Source: Palsa-1439 sp050015495 (lineage in GTDB: Bacteria > Verrucomicrobiota > Verrucomicrobiia > Palsa-1439). Taken from it: DNA of 64,000 bases. The notes beneath the pieces were generated by a model, which worked only from the letters and a program-made list of their open reading frames with translations, did no database searches and was not told the DNA's origin. A program made the position numbers and the translations under genes. This document shows positions 44,180 through 53,072 of the stretch, piece after piece. Each line of letters begins with the position of its first letter. The first letter of the stretch is position 1. The DNA lies in the NCBI GenBank assembly GCA_050015495.1, contig JBEKBH010000004.1, positions 124,001 through 188,000 of the forward strand, given 5' to 3'.

Positions 44180-45637
44180 TCACTCCGCCCAGCCCCGGGC
44201 CCGCGCCACGGCTTTTTTCCACTTCGCGTACAGACTTTCGCGTGTCGATTCCGGCATCGCCGGCTCGAACACGCGCTCGACACGACGATGCGCGAGAAAA
44301 TCCGCCGGGCTTGACCACATGTTCGCCGCCAGACCCGCCAGACCCGCCGCACCCAGCGCCGTTGTTTCGATCACGGCGGGCCGCTCGACCGGCACGCCCA
44401 GAATGTCCGCTTGGAACTGCATGAGAAAATTGTTCGCGCAGGCGCCGCCGTCCACTTGCAGCTTGCGTAGCGGCGCGCCCAATTCCGCGCCCATGATGTC
44501 CGCCACGTCCCGCGTCTGGTACGCGATCGCTTCCAACGCCGCCCGCGCCAGATGCGCCCGGCCCGTGGCCCGCGTCAGGCCCACGATTGTCCCGCGCGCC
44601 GCCGCGTCCCAATACGGCGCGCCCAATCCCGTCAGTGCCGGCACAAAATACACGCCGTCGTTTGAGGACAGGCCCGCCGCCAGCGATTCCGTCTCCGGGG
44701 ACGTTTTCACGATCTGCAACCCGTCGCGCAGCCACTGCACCGCCGCCCCGCCGACAAACACGCTGCCCTCGAGCGCGTAATCCACCCGCTCGCCAATCTG
44801 CCACGCAATCGTGGACAGCAGGTGCTCGGAATCCCGCGGCTGTTCGCCCATGTTCATCATCAGGAACAGCCCGGTGCCGTACGTGTTCTTGATCACGCCC
44901 GGTTCATAACACCCCTGCGCAAACATCGCGCCCTGCTGGTCGCCCACCACGCCGCAAATCTTCGCGGAAAACCCGAACACCCCCGGCTCGACCACGCCGA
45001 AATCACCGGCGCTCGCGCGCACGTCGGGAAGCGATTCCCGCGACACGCCAAATTGTTTCAGCAGATCCGCGTCCCATTGGCGCCGGCGGAGATCGAACAG
45101 CATCGTCCGTGACGCGTTGCTCACGTCCGTGGCGTGGACCCGGCCCCCGGTCAACTTCCACACAATCCACGAATCAATCGTCCCGAAAACGCCATGCCGC
45201 GTCGCCGGCACGTTTCGCAGCAGCCATTCGATCTTCGTTGCCGAGAAATACGGGTCACACACGAGCCCCGTGCGCCGGTGGATCTCCGCGGCAAACCCGC
45301 TCCGCCTCAGTTCCTCGCATCGGCCGGCTGTGCGCCGGTCCTGCCACACAATCGCGTTGTGCAGCGGCTTGCCCGTCTTCGGGTCCCAGCAGACAACCGT
45401 CTCGCGCTGGTTCGTCACGCCCACCGCGGCAATCTCGTCGGTGTTCACCCCGGCCACGGCCTCGTCGATCACCGCACGCGTTATTTCCCAGATCTCCTCG
45501 GGATCGTGCTCGACCCATCCCGGTTGGGGAAACAATTGCCGAAACTCACGATAGCTCGACCCGACCACGCGCGTCTCACGGTCGAACACAATCGCGCGAT
45601 TGCCCGTGGTGCCCAGGTCGATGGCGAGAATCAACAT
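44180..45637 (-). CDS. glpK: Glycerol kinase
   Basis: About 485 residues of the FGGY family: LAIDLGTTGNRAIVFD (phosphate 1), GVTNQRETVVCWDPKTGKPLHNAIVWQDRRT (the QRET and WQDRR motifs of GlpK), GDQQGAMFAQGCYEPGVIKNTYGTGLF, and VDGGACANNFLMQFQADILGVPVERP near the end. It makes glycerol-3-phosphate with ATP. No glpF or glpD is adjacent. The ATG at 45637 is preferred; a GTG at 45652 overlaps the upstream stop (GTGA). The gene follows the TPM/LemA operon. Confidence 0.95.
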   Translation of the reverse strand: MLILAIDLGTTGNRAIVFDRETRVVGSSYREFRQLFPQPGWVEHDPEEIWEITRAVIDEAVAGVNTDEIAAVGVTNQRETVVCWDPKTGKPLHNAIVWQDRRTAGRCEELRRSGFAAEIHRRTGLVCDPYFSATKIEWLLRNVPATRHGVFGTIDSWIVWKLTGGRVHATDVSNASRTMLFDLRRRQWDADLLKQFGVSRESLPDVRASAGDFGVVEPGVFGFSAKICGVVGDQQGAMFAQGCYEPGVIKNTYGTGLFLMMNMGEQPRDSEHLLSTIAWQIGERVDYALEGSVFVGGAAVQWLRDGLQIVKTSPETESLAAGLSSNDGVYFVPALTGLGAPYWDAAARGTIVGLTRATGRAHLARAALEAIAYQTRDVADIMGAELGAPLRKLQVDGGACANNFLMQFQADILGVPVERPAVIETTALGAAGLAGLAANMWSSPADFLAHRRVERVFEPAMPESTRESLYAKWKKAVARARGWAE

Positions 45638-45648
45638 GCGTCGTCGCG

Positions 45649-46047
45649 TCACGCGGTCGGGGACGGAAAATGTTCGGCGAGCAGCCGTCCAGCCGTGCTA
45701 ACGCCGTGAACCACTCCCTCGGTGAACTTTCCCTGTCGAAAATGGTCGCGCATCGCTGCGACAACGTCTTCCCAAAACGGTTCACCGCACTTCGCGTGCA
45801 CCGCCTCGTCTCCGATCACGGCAAAGTTCTGCGATTCCGGCGCGATAAAAATCAGGACCGCGTTGCGGTGCCTGGTTTTGTCGAGGCCGAGCTTGACGAA
45901 CTGGTGCGTGGCGGCGTGGCGCGGGTCGTGCACCTTGCGATGGCTCACGTACACGCGGATTTCCCCGGTCGTGTGTTTCTCCGCCTCGGCAATGGCCGCC
46001 GTGATCCGGTCGTGATCCAACTCGCGAAATAAATGTTTCATTCTCAT
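45649..46047 (-). CDS. TPM-domain protein (short form)
   Basis: 132 residues, nearly all one TPM domain (ITAAIAEAEKHTTGEIRVYVSHRK, RNAVLIFIAPESQNFAVIGDEAVHAKCGEPFWEDVVAAMRDHFRQGKFTEGVVHGV). There is no signal peptide, unlike its upstream partner. It starts 4 bases after the stop of the larger TPM gene and is probably translated from the same mRNA. TPM proteins associate with LemA and membrane quality control, but the biochemical role is not settled. Confidence 0.85.
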   Translation of the reverse strand: MRMKHLFRELDHDRITAAIAEAEKHTTGEIRVYVSHRKVHDPRHAATHQFVKLGLDKTRHRNAVLIFIAPESQNFAVIGDEAVHAKCGEPFWEDVVAAMRDHFRQGKFTEGVVHGVSTAGRLLAEHFPSPTA

Positions 46048-46051
46048 CGCG

Positions 46052-46831
46052 TCACCAACTTCCCCCGGCGCCGCCCCCGCCAAACGATCCACCGCCTCCC
46101 GAGAAACCGCCACCTCCGCCGGAGAATCCACCACCGCCGGAAGAAAATCCACCACCGCCCCACATTCCGCCAAACCCGCCGTAGCTGACGATTCGTCCGG
46201 ACCGCGAATACACGGTGCCACCCGCGCCGTAACTGAGAAGCCGCCCAAGAAGAATAATAATGATGAATGCAACGAGGAGCCCGAAACCCCAAGCCGACCC
46301 GCCCGATTGGTTCGACCGGGATCGGTCCGCCACCGTCTGACCTGTGCCCTTGTACTCGCCCTTGGTCGCCGCCAGGATCGCCGTTACACCCGCCCGCAAG
46401 CCCCTGGTAAAATCGCCGTTGCGGAAATAGGGCTTGATCTCGTTCTCGATGATCTGTTTCGCCAGCGCGTCGGGCAACGCCCCTTCCAGGCCGTATCCGA
46501 CCTGGATGTACATCTTGTGGTCCTCGACGAACACAAACAGCACCGCGCCGTTGTTCTTTCCCTTCTGCCCAACGTCCCACGACTGCACGACGCGCACCAA
46601 GTAATCCTCAATCGACGAATCCGATTCCATTTTTGGATACACCACCACAAGGATCTGGCTGGAAGTGTCGCGCTCGAATTGCTCGAGCTGGCTGTTCAAC
46701 TCCGCAACGGTCGCCGGTGACACCACATGCGCGTAATCGTTGAAGTATTGCGGCGGCTTGGGTGGAATGACTTCCACCGCGAACGCAAACGGCGCAGCCA
46801 GCATCGCCACGAGGAGGCAAGACAATCTCAT
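46052..46831 (-). CDS. TPM-domain membrane protein with Gly-rich tail (YgcG-like)
   Basis: 259 residues: signal peptide (SCLLVAMLAAPFAFA), a periplasmic TPM domain (FNDYAHVVSPATVAELNSQLEQFERDTSSQILVVVYP, NNGAVLFVFVEDHKMYIQVGYGLEG), one transmembrane helix (GFGLLVAFIIIILLGRLL), and a cytoplasmic or exposed tail made almost only of Gly/Ser/Phe. This is the usual YgcG/PF04536 architecture. It follows the LemA gene by 18 bases in the same operon. Confidence 0.93.
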   Translation of the reverse strand: MRLSCLLVAMLAAPFAFAVEVIPPKPPQYFNDYAHVVSPATVAELNSQLEQFERDTSSQILVVVYPKMESDSSIEDYLVRVVQSWDVGQKGKNNGAVLFVFVEDHKMYIQVGYGLEGALPDALAKQIIENEIKPYFRNGDFTRGLRAGVTAILAATKGEYKGTGQTVADRSRSNQSGGSAWGFGLLVAFIIIILLGRLLSYGAGGTVYSRSGRIVSYGGFGGMWGGGGFSSGGGGFSGGGGGFSGGGGSFGGGGAGGSW

Positions 46832-46849
46832 GAGTGCCGATCTCGTGGA

Positions 46850-47455
46850 CTACTTCGTCGACGTCCCGGTGGCATTAAAGTCCACCTTCGGCGGGGTTTC
46901 CGCCCCGGTCGTTGCCTGGAAATACGGCTTCTCCTTGAATCCAAAATAGCCCGAGTACAACATCGTCGGAAAACTCTTGATCGCCGTATTGTAGGCCTGC
47001 ACGACATCGTTGTACCGGCCGCGCTCGACCGAGATGCGGTTCTCCGTTCCCTCCAATTGCGCCTGGAGTTCCAGGTAATTCTGGTTGGCCTTCAGGTCGG
47101 GATAACGTTCCACCACCACGAGCAACCGCGACAGCGCGCTGCTCAATCCCGCCTGCGCCTTTTCAAACGCGGCAAATTTGGCAGGGTCGTCCGCGACCTG
47201 GCTCGCATCGATCTTGCCCACCGAAGCGCGCGCCTGGGTGATCTCGACCAGGGTCGACTTCTCAAAATTCGCCGCGCCGGACACGGTGGCGACCAGATTC
47301 GGGATGAGATCGGCGCGCCGCTGATAGACGTTCTGCACCTGCGCCCATTGTTTCTCCACACCCTGCTGCAGGCTCACCAGGCGGTTGTACCCGCAACCTT
47401 GCACCAGGGTCATCATCGCCAGTGCCCCGACAACAATCGAAATCCGTTTTCGCAT
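46850..47455 (-). CDS. lemA: LemA family lipoprotein
   Basis: 201 residues. The lipoprotein signal ends at LVQG|C. The LemA helical-bundle signature follows: YNRLVSLQQGVEKQWAQVQNVYQRRADLIPNLVATV and ARASVGKI. The C-terminal helix contains RYNDVVQAYNTAIKSFPTMLYSGYFGFKEKPYF. LemA proteins pair genetically with TPM proteins, as here. It is the first gene of a three-gene operon; the displaced tRNA half lies about 90 bases upstream of its start. Confidence 0.95.
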   Translation of the reverse strand: MRKRISIVVGALAMMTLVQGCGYNRLVSLQQGVEKQWAQVQNVYQRRADLIPNLVATVSGAANFEKSTLVEITQARASVGKIDASQVADDPAKFAAFEKAQAGLSSALSRLLVVVERYPDLKANQNYLELQAQLEGTENRISVERGRYNDVVQAYNTAIKSFPTMLYSGYFGFKEKPYFQATTGAETPPKVDFNATGTSTK

Positions 47456-47543
47456 GGTTCACCTCAATTCAGTTGGCCGACGTGCGCTCGAATACTGTGC
47501 CCCCGCGTCTCCCCAAAGCAATGTCAAAGTTGCGGCGACCACC

Positions 47544-47600
47544 GCGGAAAAGATTGGCGCTCCCGGCCCGATTCGAACGGGCGACCTGCGGTTTGGGAAA
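47544..47600 (-). pseudogene. Displaced 3' half of tRNA-Arg(CCU)
   Basis: 57 bases match 50498-50554 (offset 2954) with two mismatches. They cover the downstream flank, the CCA end, the acceptor 3' strand, the T arm and the 3' side of the anticodon stem, and stop in the anticodon loop (tttgggaaa against tttaggaaa). The D arm and acceptor 5' strand are missing, so it cannot be a functional tRNA. This is the layout of an att-like repeat left by integration into a tRNA gene. Confidence 0.9.
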
Positions 47601-47630
47601 ACAGGGGAAGCGAAGCAGCCATCGTCGCCA

Positions 47631-48773
47631 CTACTGGTTGATGTGAACGACCTTGGCCGGTGGGAACCCGTTGAAGTACGTCGAGGAGGCCGCGCTGTAG
47701 GCGCCGATGCTTTCGCTGTACAACAGGTCACCGAGTTCGAGATCGGCGGGCAAGTGCTCGGCCATTGAAACCACGTCCAGTGCGTCGCAGGTCGGTCCAA
47801 ACACCGAGCAAATTTGCGGCGCGCTTTTCCGGAATGCCTTGAGATGGTAGTGGCAGTGGTCGAAGATGACGCCCGAGAACGTGTGGTAAACGCCGTCGTT
47901 GATGTAGTAGCACAGTTTACCGTCGCGGACGGCCTTGCCGATGATTTTCGAGACCGCGATACCGGCCGTGGCCACCATAAAGCGCCCCGGCTCGGCGAGA
48001 ACCTGGATGTCTTTCGGGAAGAGCCGGTCAATTTCGCGGTTGAGAATCTTCGCCAGCTCACGGAACGGCTTGACCGTCGCGTCATACGGCGCGGGGAAGC
48101 CGCCGCCGATGTCGAGCAGGTTCATCTTGGTGTAGCCGCGGGAGCGCGCTTCCTTGAAGATGTTCGCAGCCAGGTTGATGGCCTGGACATAGTTCTGGAA
48201 GTTGGTCGTTTGGCTGCCGACGTGGAAACTCAGGCCCTCGACCACCAACCCCATCTTGTCGGCAGCCAGAATGAGCTCGACCGCCTCTCCCGGGGCCGCG
48301 CCGAATTTCGAAGAAAGTTCGACCATCGCGCCCGTATTCGGCACCTTGAGGCGCAACGCCAGCCCGGCCCGTGGGGCGTACTTCTTGATCTTCTTGATCT
48401 CCTCGTAGTTGTCGTAAGTCACCAGCGGCCGATACTGGTCAAGTTCCTGGAGGGTTTCATTGGCCTTGATAGGATTGGCGTAGATGATCTTGTCCCAGAT
48501 CCAATCCTGCCGCTGCCGGGCCGGCAGGTCCTTGATGTACTCATACACAATCATGAACTCCGGCATCGAAGCCACGTCGAAACTCGCCCCCGCTTTGTAG
48601 AGCGTCTTGACGATCGCCGGGTCCGGGTTGGCTTTGACGGCGTAGTAGGCCTGCACGCGCGGCAGGTATTTCTTGAACGTGGCGTAGTTGCGCCGCAGGG
48701 CGTCGTGGTCCACCACAAACAGTGGCGTGCCATGTTTCGCGGCCAGTTCTTTCAACGTGCTTCGCGAGACCAT
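47631..48773 (-). CDS. PLP-dependent fold-III decarboxylase, ornithine/diamine type
   Basis: 380 residues. The alanine-racemase-fold decarboxylase features are clear: PLP Lys at ~47 (QAYYAVKANPDP), FHVGSQ, DIGGGFP, EPGRFMVA and the catalytic VFGPTCDALDVV, which supplies the conserved Cys/Asp. Length and motifs fit eukaryotic-type ornithine decarboxylase, producing putrescine; lysine or another diamine precursor cannot be excluded. It starts 1 base after the homospermidine synthase stop, so the two form a putrescine-to-homospermidine unit. Confidence 0.92.
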   Translation of the reverse strand: MVSRSTLKELAAKHGTPLFVVDHDALRRNYATFKKYLPRVQAYYAVKANPDPAIVKTLYKAGASFDVASMPEFMIVYEYIKDLPARQRQDWIWDKIIYANPIKANETLQELDQYRPLVTYDNYEEIKKIKKYAPRAGLALRLKVPNTGAMVELSSKFGAAPGEAVELILAADKMGLVVEGLSFHVGSQTTNFQNYVQAINLAANIFKEARSRGYTKMNLLDIGGGFPAPYDATVKPFRELAKILNREIDRLFPKDIQVLAEPGRFMVATAGIAVSKIIGKAVRDGKLCYYINDGVYHTFSGVIFDHCHYHLKAFRKSAPQICSVFGPTCDALDVVSMAEHLPADLELGDLLYSESIGAYSAASSTYFNGFPPAKVVHINQ

Positions 48774-48774
48774 C

Positions 48775-50232
48775 TTAATCTCCGTCCGTAATAAGGAAAT
48801 TCTTGAATTGCCATGGATCGTCCCAATCAACCGCCGGATTGTTGTGTCCCTGGAATGCGTTTGTGTAATGCTTCAACGGCGTCCAATCGGCCGGCCTGGA
48901 GATCCACCGGCCGAGGTAGGGCTTGGAGATCTTCAGGATGTAGTCGTGCGGAAGATCGTCGGGCACACACACGCCTTTGGCCGGATTCTCGATCATCCAC
49001 ATCACGGCGGCTACGACGGAGACGGCCACTTGCATGGTCGTGGCGTTCTGGTGCGGCACCAGCCGCCGCGATTCCTCAATGCCAAGGTCACTGCCGATCC
49101 ACCACGCGTTGTAGGCGTGGCCCATCAGGAGCGCGCCGAGAATGTCCGCGCCGCTCGTGATCTCGTCATTCATGATCCGTTGCTTCTTTTGGAGCTTGTA
49201 ATCGTAGCCGCGCAACTCATTCAGGGAGGCAATCGCGCAATCGCAGGGGCAATACGCATAGTGCACCGTCGGGCGATAGATCGGTTTGCCGTCCTGCCAC
49301 ACGGTCAGCCGGTCAGAAATCGTGAACGCCTCGCCGTGTCGCACCACCATGCCGTGGATGCAATAGTTGGGCACCCAGGACGAGACCCAGGTGTTAATGC
49401 CCATGCGAGCGAGGCAGATTTGATTGCGCGGACCTTCCGGGTGCTCGTAGGCGAGCGCCGGCAGTTCCTTTTCGTGCGTGCCCCAGCCCATCTCCGCTGT
49501 CGTCGTGCCTTCCTCGCGGAAGCCTTCGACGCTCCAGGTGTTCACGAACTCGTCCACCTGCTTCGGCTGGTCGGTGATCTGTGTGTCGCGCTCGCTGCAA
49601 TGGATGACCTTGACCCCGAGTTTCATCGCCAACCGATTGAACGCGCGATCCTTGGTGAACTGCCCGATCTCCTCCGCGTCCAAACCGTTGACCTTCTTGT
49701 CCGCGATGAGCCGCCGGCCGATGTCAATCAACCCCTGTTTGGTGAAATGCGAAATCAGGCCCGGATTCGCGCCGTGCTCCAGCACCGCGGTCGGCCCCGG
49801 CTTGCTCCAGTTCGCAATCAGGCGGCGGATGTTCAAATGCCGCCAGTACAACGTGCGCTCGGTCGGGTGCTTGTTGTCCGCCCCGGCGTACGGGTCCCAG
49901 ACTTCGACGGAGGTGTTGACGTAGAGCACGCCGGTGTCGTGACACCACTGCAGGATTTCGCAGGCGTCAATGTTCCACGCCAGATCAACGAGGATGTCAC
50001 CGGCGCTGAGATGCCGGCCCAGCAGGCTGCCGAGGTTGTCACGCGTGACGCGTCGGCGCACGAACCGCACGCCCCGCCTCAACCAGGGTCGCAGCGATGC
50101 ACGCCGATCCTCGAAATCCATGACCGTGATGTTCTTGCACGGCACGTCCATCTGTTTCACCAGGATTGGCAGCGTGCACTGTGCCACCGCGCCATAACCG
50201 ACAAATAGAATTCGATTTCTGACTTGGATCAT
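48775..50232 (-). CDS. hss: Homospermidine synthase
   Basis: 485 residues of the saccharopine-dehydrogenase-like family: ILFVGYGAVAQCTLPIL (NAD site), LVDLAWNIDACEILQWCHDTGVLYVNTSVEVWDPY, LEHGANPGLISHFTKQGLIDI and HYAYCPCDCAIASLNELRG are characteristic of bacterial homospermidine synthase. It joins two putrescine units (NAD-dependent) to form sym-homospermidine. The ATG at 50232 has GGAG nine bases upstream. It lies about 280 bases downstream of tRNA-Arg on the same strand. Confidence 0.93.
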   Translation of the reverse strand: MIQVRNRILFVGYGAVAQCTLPILVKQMDVPCKNITVMDFEDRRASLRPWLRRGVRFVRRRVTRDNLGSLLGRHLSAGDILVDLAWNIDACEILQWCHDTGVLYVNTSVEVWDPYAGADNKHPTERTLYWRHLNIRRLIANWSKPGPTAVLEHGANPGLISHFTKQGLIDIGRRLIADKKVNGLDAEEIGQFTKDRAFNRLAMKLGVKVIHCSERDTQITDQPKQVDEFVNTWSVEGFREEGTTTAEMGWGTHEKELPALAYEHPEGPRNQICLARMGINTWVSSWVPNYCIHGMVVRHGEAFTISDRLTVWQDGKPIYRPTVHYAYCPCDCAIASLNELRGYDYKLQKKQRIMNDEITSGADILGALLMGHAYNAWWIGSDLGIEESRRLVPHQNATTMQVAVSVVAAVMWMIENPAKGVCVPDDLPHDYILKISKPYLGRWISRPADWTPLKHYTNAFQGHNNPAVDWDDPWQFKNFLITDGD

Positions 50233-50508
50233 TAATTCTTTCTCCAAAAAACTCGAGCCGCCGCACTCTGTCTGAAACAGCAGGGTGTGACAAGTGTTTT
50301 CTCGGTTTGGGGTTCCGCGCGTTGACCTTGCCGATGTCAACAGGGCGGTGAAGCGCAAATACGAAACGCACAGAAGATGGCCGATCAAGCCGGAGAACGC
50401 GGTTTCGATCCACCGCCACCAGTGAGGCCATGATTCACATCGCCACGACCGCCTGATGTTGCGCCGACTGTATCCTTGAATTCTACGATTGATACTCGCG
50501 GGAAAGAT

Positions 50509-50585
50509 TGGCGCTCCCGGCCCGATTCGAACGGGCGACCTGCGGTTTAGGAAACCGACGCTCTATCCATCTGAGCTACGGGAGC
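50509..50585 (-). tRNA. tRNA-Arg (anticodon CCU)
   Basis: 77 bases including an encoded CCA. Acceptor GCTCCCG/CGGGAGC, D stem GCTC/GAGC, anticodon loop TTCCTAA with CCT at the anticodon positions, T stem GCCCG/CGGGC with TTCGAAT loop, discriminator G. It reads AGG. The outermost anticodon-stem pair is a T-C mismatch. Its two halves are duplicated at 47.5 and 63.4 kb. Confidence 0.95.
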
Positions 50586-50760
50586 GCAAGCACTTACAAA
50601 TACGCGACTGGCTTAGTGGCAAATAAATGCACAAGAAAAAGAAGCCGCGAGATCAAAACCATCCGCATCATGGCGCCAATACTAGAGCGCGAGAATGCGT
50701 TTGGTCAAGCCATGTGGAAGATCACCGTAATGATTCAGTGCAAGTGTATCCGCGAGATGT

Positions 50761-51552
50761 TCAAGACCGCTGAGACTTCGGCAGAGGGTCGCGTTGTTCC
50801 AGTCTACCCAGTAACCGCAAAAGCCCGTCGAGTATCGTCAGCGGGTGCGGCGGGCAGCCGGGGATGTAGAGGTCAACCGGCACGACGTTGCCGGCGCCGT
50901 TGTGCTGTTCGGGATGGTCGATGTACGGGCCGCCAGATATGGCGCATGCGCCAACCGCGATGACAATCTTCGGTGTCGGCACCGCATCATACGCCTTCTT
51001 CAGCGCCAGCCGCATGTTCTCGGTCACAGGTCCGGTAATGAGCAGGCCGTCCGCGTGACGCGGCGAGGCAACCATCTGAATCCCAAACCGGCCGAGGTCG
51101 AAAACCACCGTGCTCAACACGTTCACATCCGCCTCGCAACCGTTGCACCCGCCGGCGCTGACCTGTCGCAGTTTCAATGACCGACCGAACAGCCGACGCG
51201 TCTTTTTGTCGAGCGCTTCCGCCAGCTTGAGGCTTTCACCGCCCAGCACGAGGTCATCCCGCTTGCGCGCCGCCAGGCGAAAGTCCTGCGTATAACGGAT
51301 CGCCTGTTCCGGACACACCTCGACACAGTCGGTGCAAAACAGACACCGGCCCAAATCCAGTCGCAGTCCCTTGTCATCAATTGCGATCGCGTCCGTCGGG
51401 CACGCCTCGGCGCAGTCGCGGCAACCGACCGGGCATTTCGACGGATCCGCCACCGGTCGACCGCGAAACCGATCCGGCATTGTCGGGTCGGCCTTCGGAA
51501 ACTCGATGGTGCGATGACCTTGCTGGAGGCGAATGACGAGGTTTCGAAGCAT
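50761..51552 (-). CDS. Ehr/Hyf-like complex: iron-sulfur subunit (ferredoxin fused to NuoB-like small subunit)
   Basis: 263 residues. Residues ~40-80 carry two [4Fe-4S] sites (CPVGCRDCAEACP with an unusual C-x3-C spacing, and CLFCTDCVEVCP), equivalent to HyfH/NuoI. Residues ~125-250 form a NuoB/HyfI-like small subunit with the proximal cluster ligands in GGCNGCEADV, VGACAISGG and PGCPPHP. It would pass electrons to or from the large subunit at the cytoplasmic membrane face. Fusion of the two iron-sulfur proteins in one chain is notable. It is the last gene of the operon, 8 bases after the large-subunit gene. Confidence 0.9.
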   Translation of the reverse strand: MLRNLVIRLQQGHRTIEFPKADPTMPDRFRGRPVADPSKCPVGCRDCAEACPTDAIAIDDKGLRLDLGRCLFCTDCVEVCPEQAIRYTQDFRLAARKRDDLVLGGESLKLAEALDKKTRRLFGRSLKLRQVSAGGCNGCEADVNVLSTVVFDLGRFGIQMVASPRHADGLLITGPVTENMRLALKKAYDAVPTPKIVIAVGACAISGGPYIDHPEQHNGAGNVVPVDLYIPGCPPHPLTILDGLLRLLGRLEQRDPLPKSQRS

Positions 51553-51560
51553 TGGTTACC

Positions 51561-53072
51561 TCACAAATCGTGTCCGCAGTAGGACAAGTTGAAACTCTTG
51601 TTGCAGAGCGGGAAGTCGGAGATTTGCTGGTTGCGCAACGCCAGCGCCAGGCCGAACCAGTTGTGGAACGACGGATCAACCACTTTGTACCGGGCGAATC
51701 GCCCGGTCGCGTCCGTCAACACCACGTGGCAAATCTCCCCGCGCCAGCCTTCCACCATGGTGACGACTGCCGCATCGTTTGCCAGCGAACCGACTGTTGC
51801 GCGCACGGGCCCGGCCGGCAGCGCGTCGAGTTGCTCGCGCACGAATGCCACCGACCGCTCGATTTCCAGCCAGCGCACATAAGCCCGAGCGAAAACATCG
51901 CCCGTGTGATAGGTCGAGACGGGAATCTGCCCGAACCGGTAAATTCCCGACGGGAATTCATGGCGTACGTCCCGCTCCAGTCCGCACGCCCGCGCTACCA
52001 CGCCGACCAGCCCGATCTCGCGAGCGGTCTCCGTCGTGAGCGCGCCGGTTCTCTCGAACCGCCCGCGCACGGATGAGGTGTTCCACAGCAGGTTTGCCGC
52101 GCCCGTCACATCGCGCAGCGCCTGCTCCAGCCGCTCGCGCAACTGCCCGATGCGCACCTCGTCCATGTCAAAGCCCACGCCACCCGGCCGCACCAGTCCC
52201 CGGCCAAACCGGCTGCCGCACACCAGTGCCGTCATGTTCAGGAAGTCGCCGCGCAAGCGTCCACAGAATGACTGCGTCGGCAGATACCCCACATCACCCG
52301 CCAATGCGCCGAGGTCACCGGTATGATTGGCGAGCCGCTCCAGTTCCAGCGCCACGCCACGCAACAGTTGCGCCCGGGCCGGTGGCTTGCAGCCCGCCAG
52401 GGCTTCGATGGCCTGGCAATACGCCGTCGCATGCCCGACCGTCGTGTCGCCCGCCAGCGTCTCCATGTAATGGATCGTGCGTTTGTTCGGCCCACCCACC
52501 AGCGCTCGCTCGACGCCGCGATGCTGGTAGCCAAGGGAAATCTCCAGGTGCAACACATCCTCGCCATGACACTGGAAGCGGAAATGCCCGGGTTCGATCA
52601 CGCCCGCATGCACCGGCCCGACCGCCACCTCGTGAATCTCCTCGCCTTCGACGCGGTAGAAATTGGTTACGCCGATGAGCGGCTGCTCGTCGGCGGCCCG
52701 GCCCCAGGCGTCGCGGTCCGAGCGTTGCGATTTGACGAAGCGCACCGGCTTCAGCCACGGATGGCCTTGCGGGGTCAGGCCGCATTGCTCGGCGATCTCG
52801 CGCTCGAACCAGTGCACCTGCGGAACGTCGGGCGTCAGCGACGGATACTCACCGCTGGTTTCCGTGGCGACCAACTCCAGCATCCCCGACATGCCATTGG
52901 CCAGTACAGCCAGCACCGGCACGCCGCCGTTGCCCGGCAGGCCGAACAACGCCGCGACGCGGGCCCCCTCGCGCACACGCGCAATTACCTGTCGACGAAA
53001 CTCCGCAACGTTCTGGCGCGGAATCTTTCCGCGATTCAGTAGTTCGCCGTTGTGGAACGAGAGAGTCATCAC
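51561..53072 (-). CDS. Ehr-like complex: large subunit lacking Ni-binding cysteines
   Basis: 503 residues: an N-terminal NuoC/30-kDa-like domain (~1-115, with VPQVHWFEREIAEQCGLTPQGHPWLKPVRF) fused to a NuoD/HyfG-like domain. Where group 4 hydrogenases have ERxCGxC, this has METLAGDTTVGHATAYCQAIE (Ala207, Thr210). Where they have DPCxxC, this has VVDPSFHNWF (Ser468, Asn471). All four Ni ligands are therefore absent, as in complex I NuoD and Ehr proteins. The end CNKSFNLSYCGHDL is strongly patterned. It is unlikely to turn over H2; the real substrate is unknown. Start overlaps the upstream gene's stop by 4 bases. Confidence 0.88.
   Translation of the reverse strand: MMTLSFHNGELLNRGKIPRQNVAEFRRQVIARVREGARVAALFGLPGNGGVPVLAVLANGMSGMLELVATETSGEYPSLTPDVPQVHWFEREIAEQCGLTPQGHPWLKPVRFVKSQRSDRDAWGRAADEQPLIGVTNFYRVEGEEIHEVAVGPVHAGVIEPGHFRFQCHGEDVLHLEISLGYQHRGVERALVGGPNKRTIHYMETLAGDTTVGHATAYCQAIEALAGCKPPARAQLLRGVALELERLANHTGDLGALAGDVGYLPTQSFCGRLRGDFLNMTALVCGSRFGRGLVRPGGVGFDMDEVRIGQLRERLEQALRDVTGAANLLWNTSSVRGRFERTGALTTETAREIGLVGVVARACGLERDVRHEFPSGIYRFGQIPVSTYHTGDVFARAYVRWLEIERSVAFVREQLDALPAGPVRATVGSLANDAAVVTMVEGWRGEICHVVLTDATGRFARYKVVDPSFHNWFGLALALRNQQISDFPLCNKSFNLSYCGHDL

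Noticed and set aside
46727..47641. Plus-strand frame of 304 codons ending in the tRNA remnant
   Set aside because: Antisense to the LemA and TPM genes, and its end (SRPDSNGRPAVWENRG) is translated tRNA, a common spurious peptide.
50508..50963. Plus-strand frame across tRNA-Arg
   Set aside because: Begins with translated antisense tRNA sequence (ARFERATCGLGNRRSIHLSYGS), a known artefact.
50761..53072. Functional [NiFe] hydrogenase
   Set aside because: Both CxxC motifs that bind nickel in the large subunit are replaced (Ala/Thr and Ser/Asn), and no maturation genes are present.
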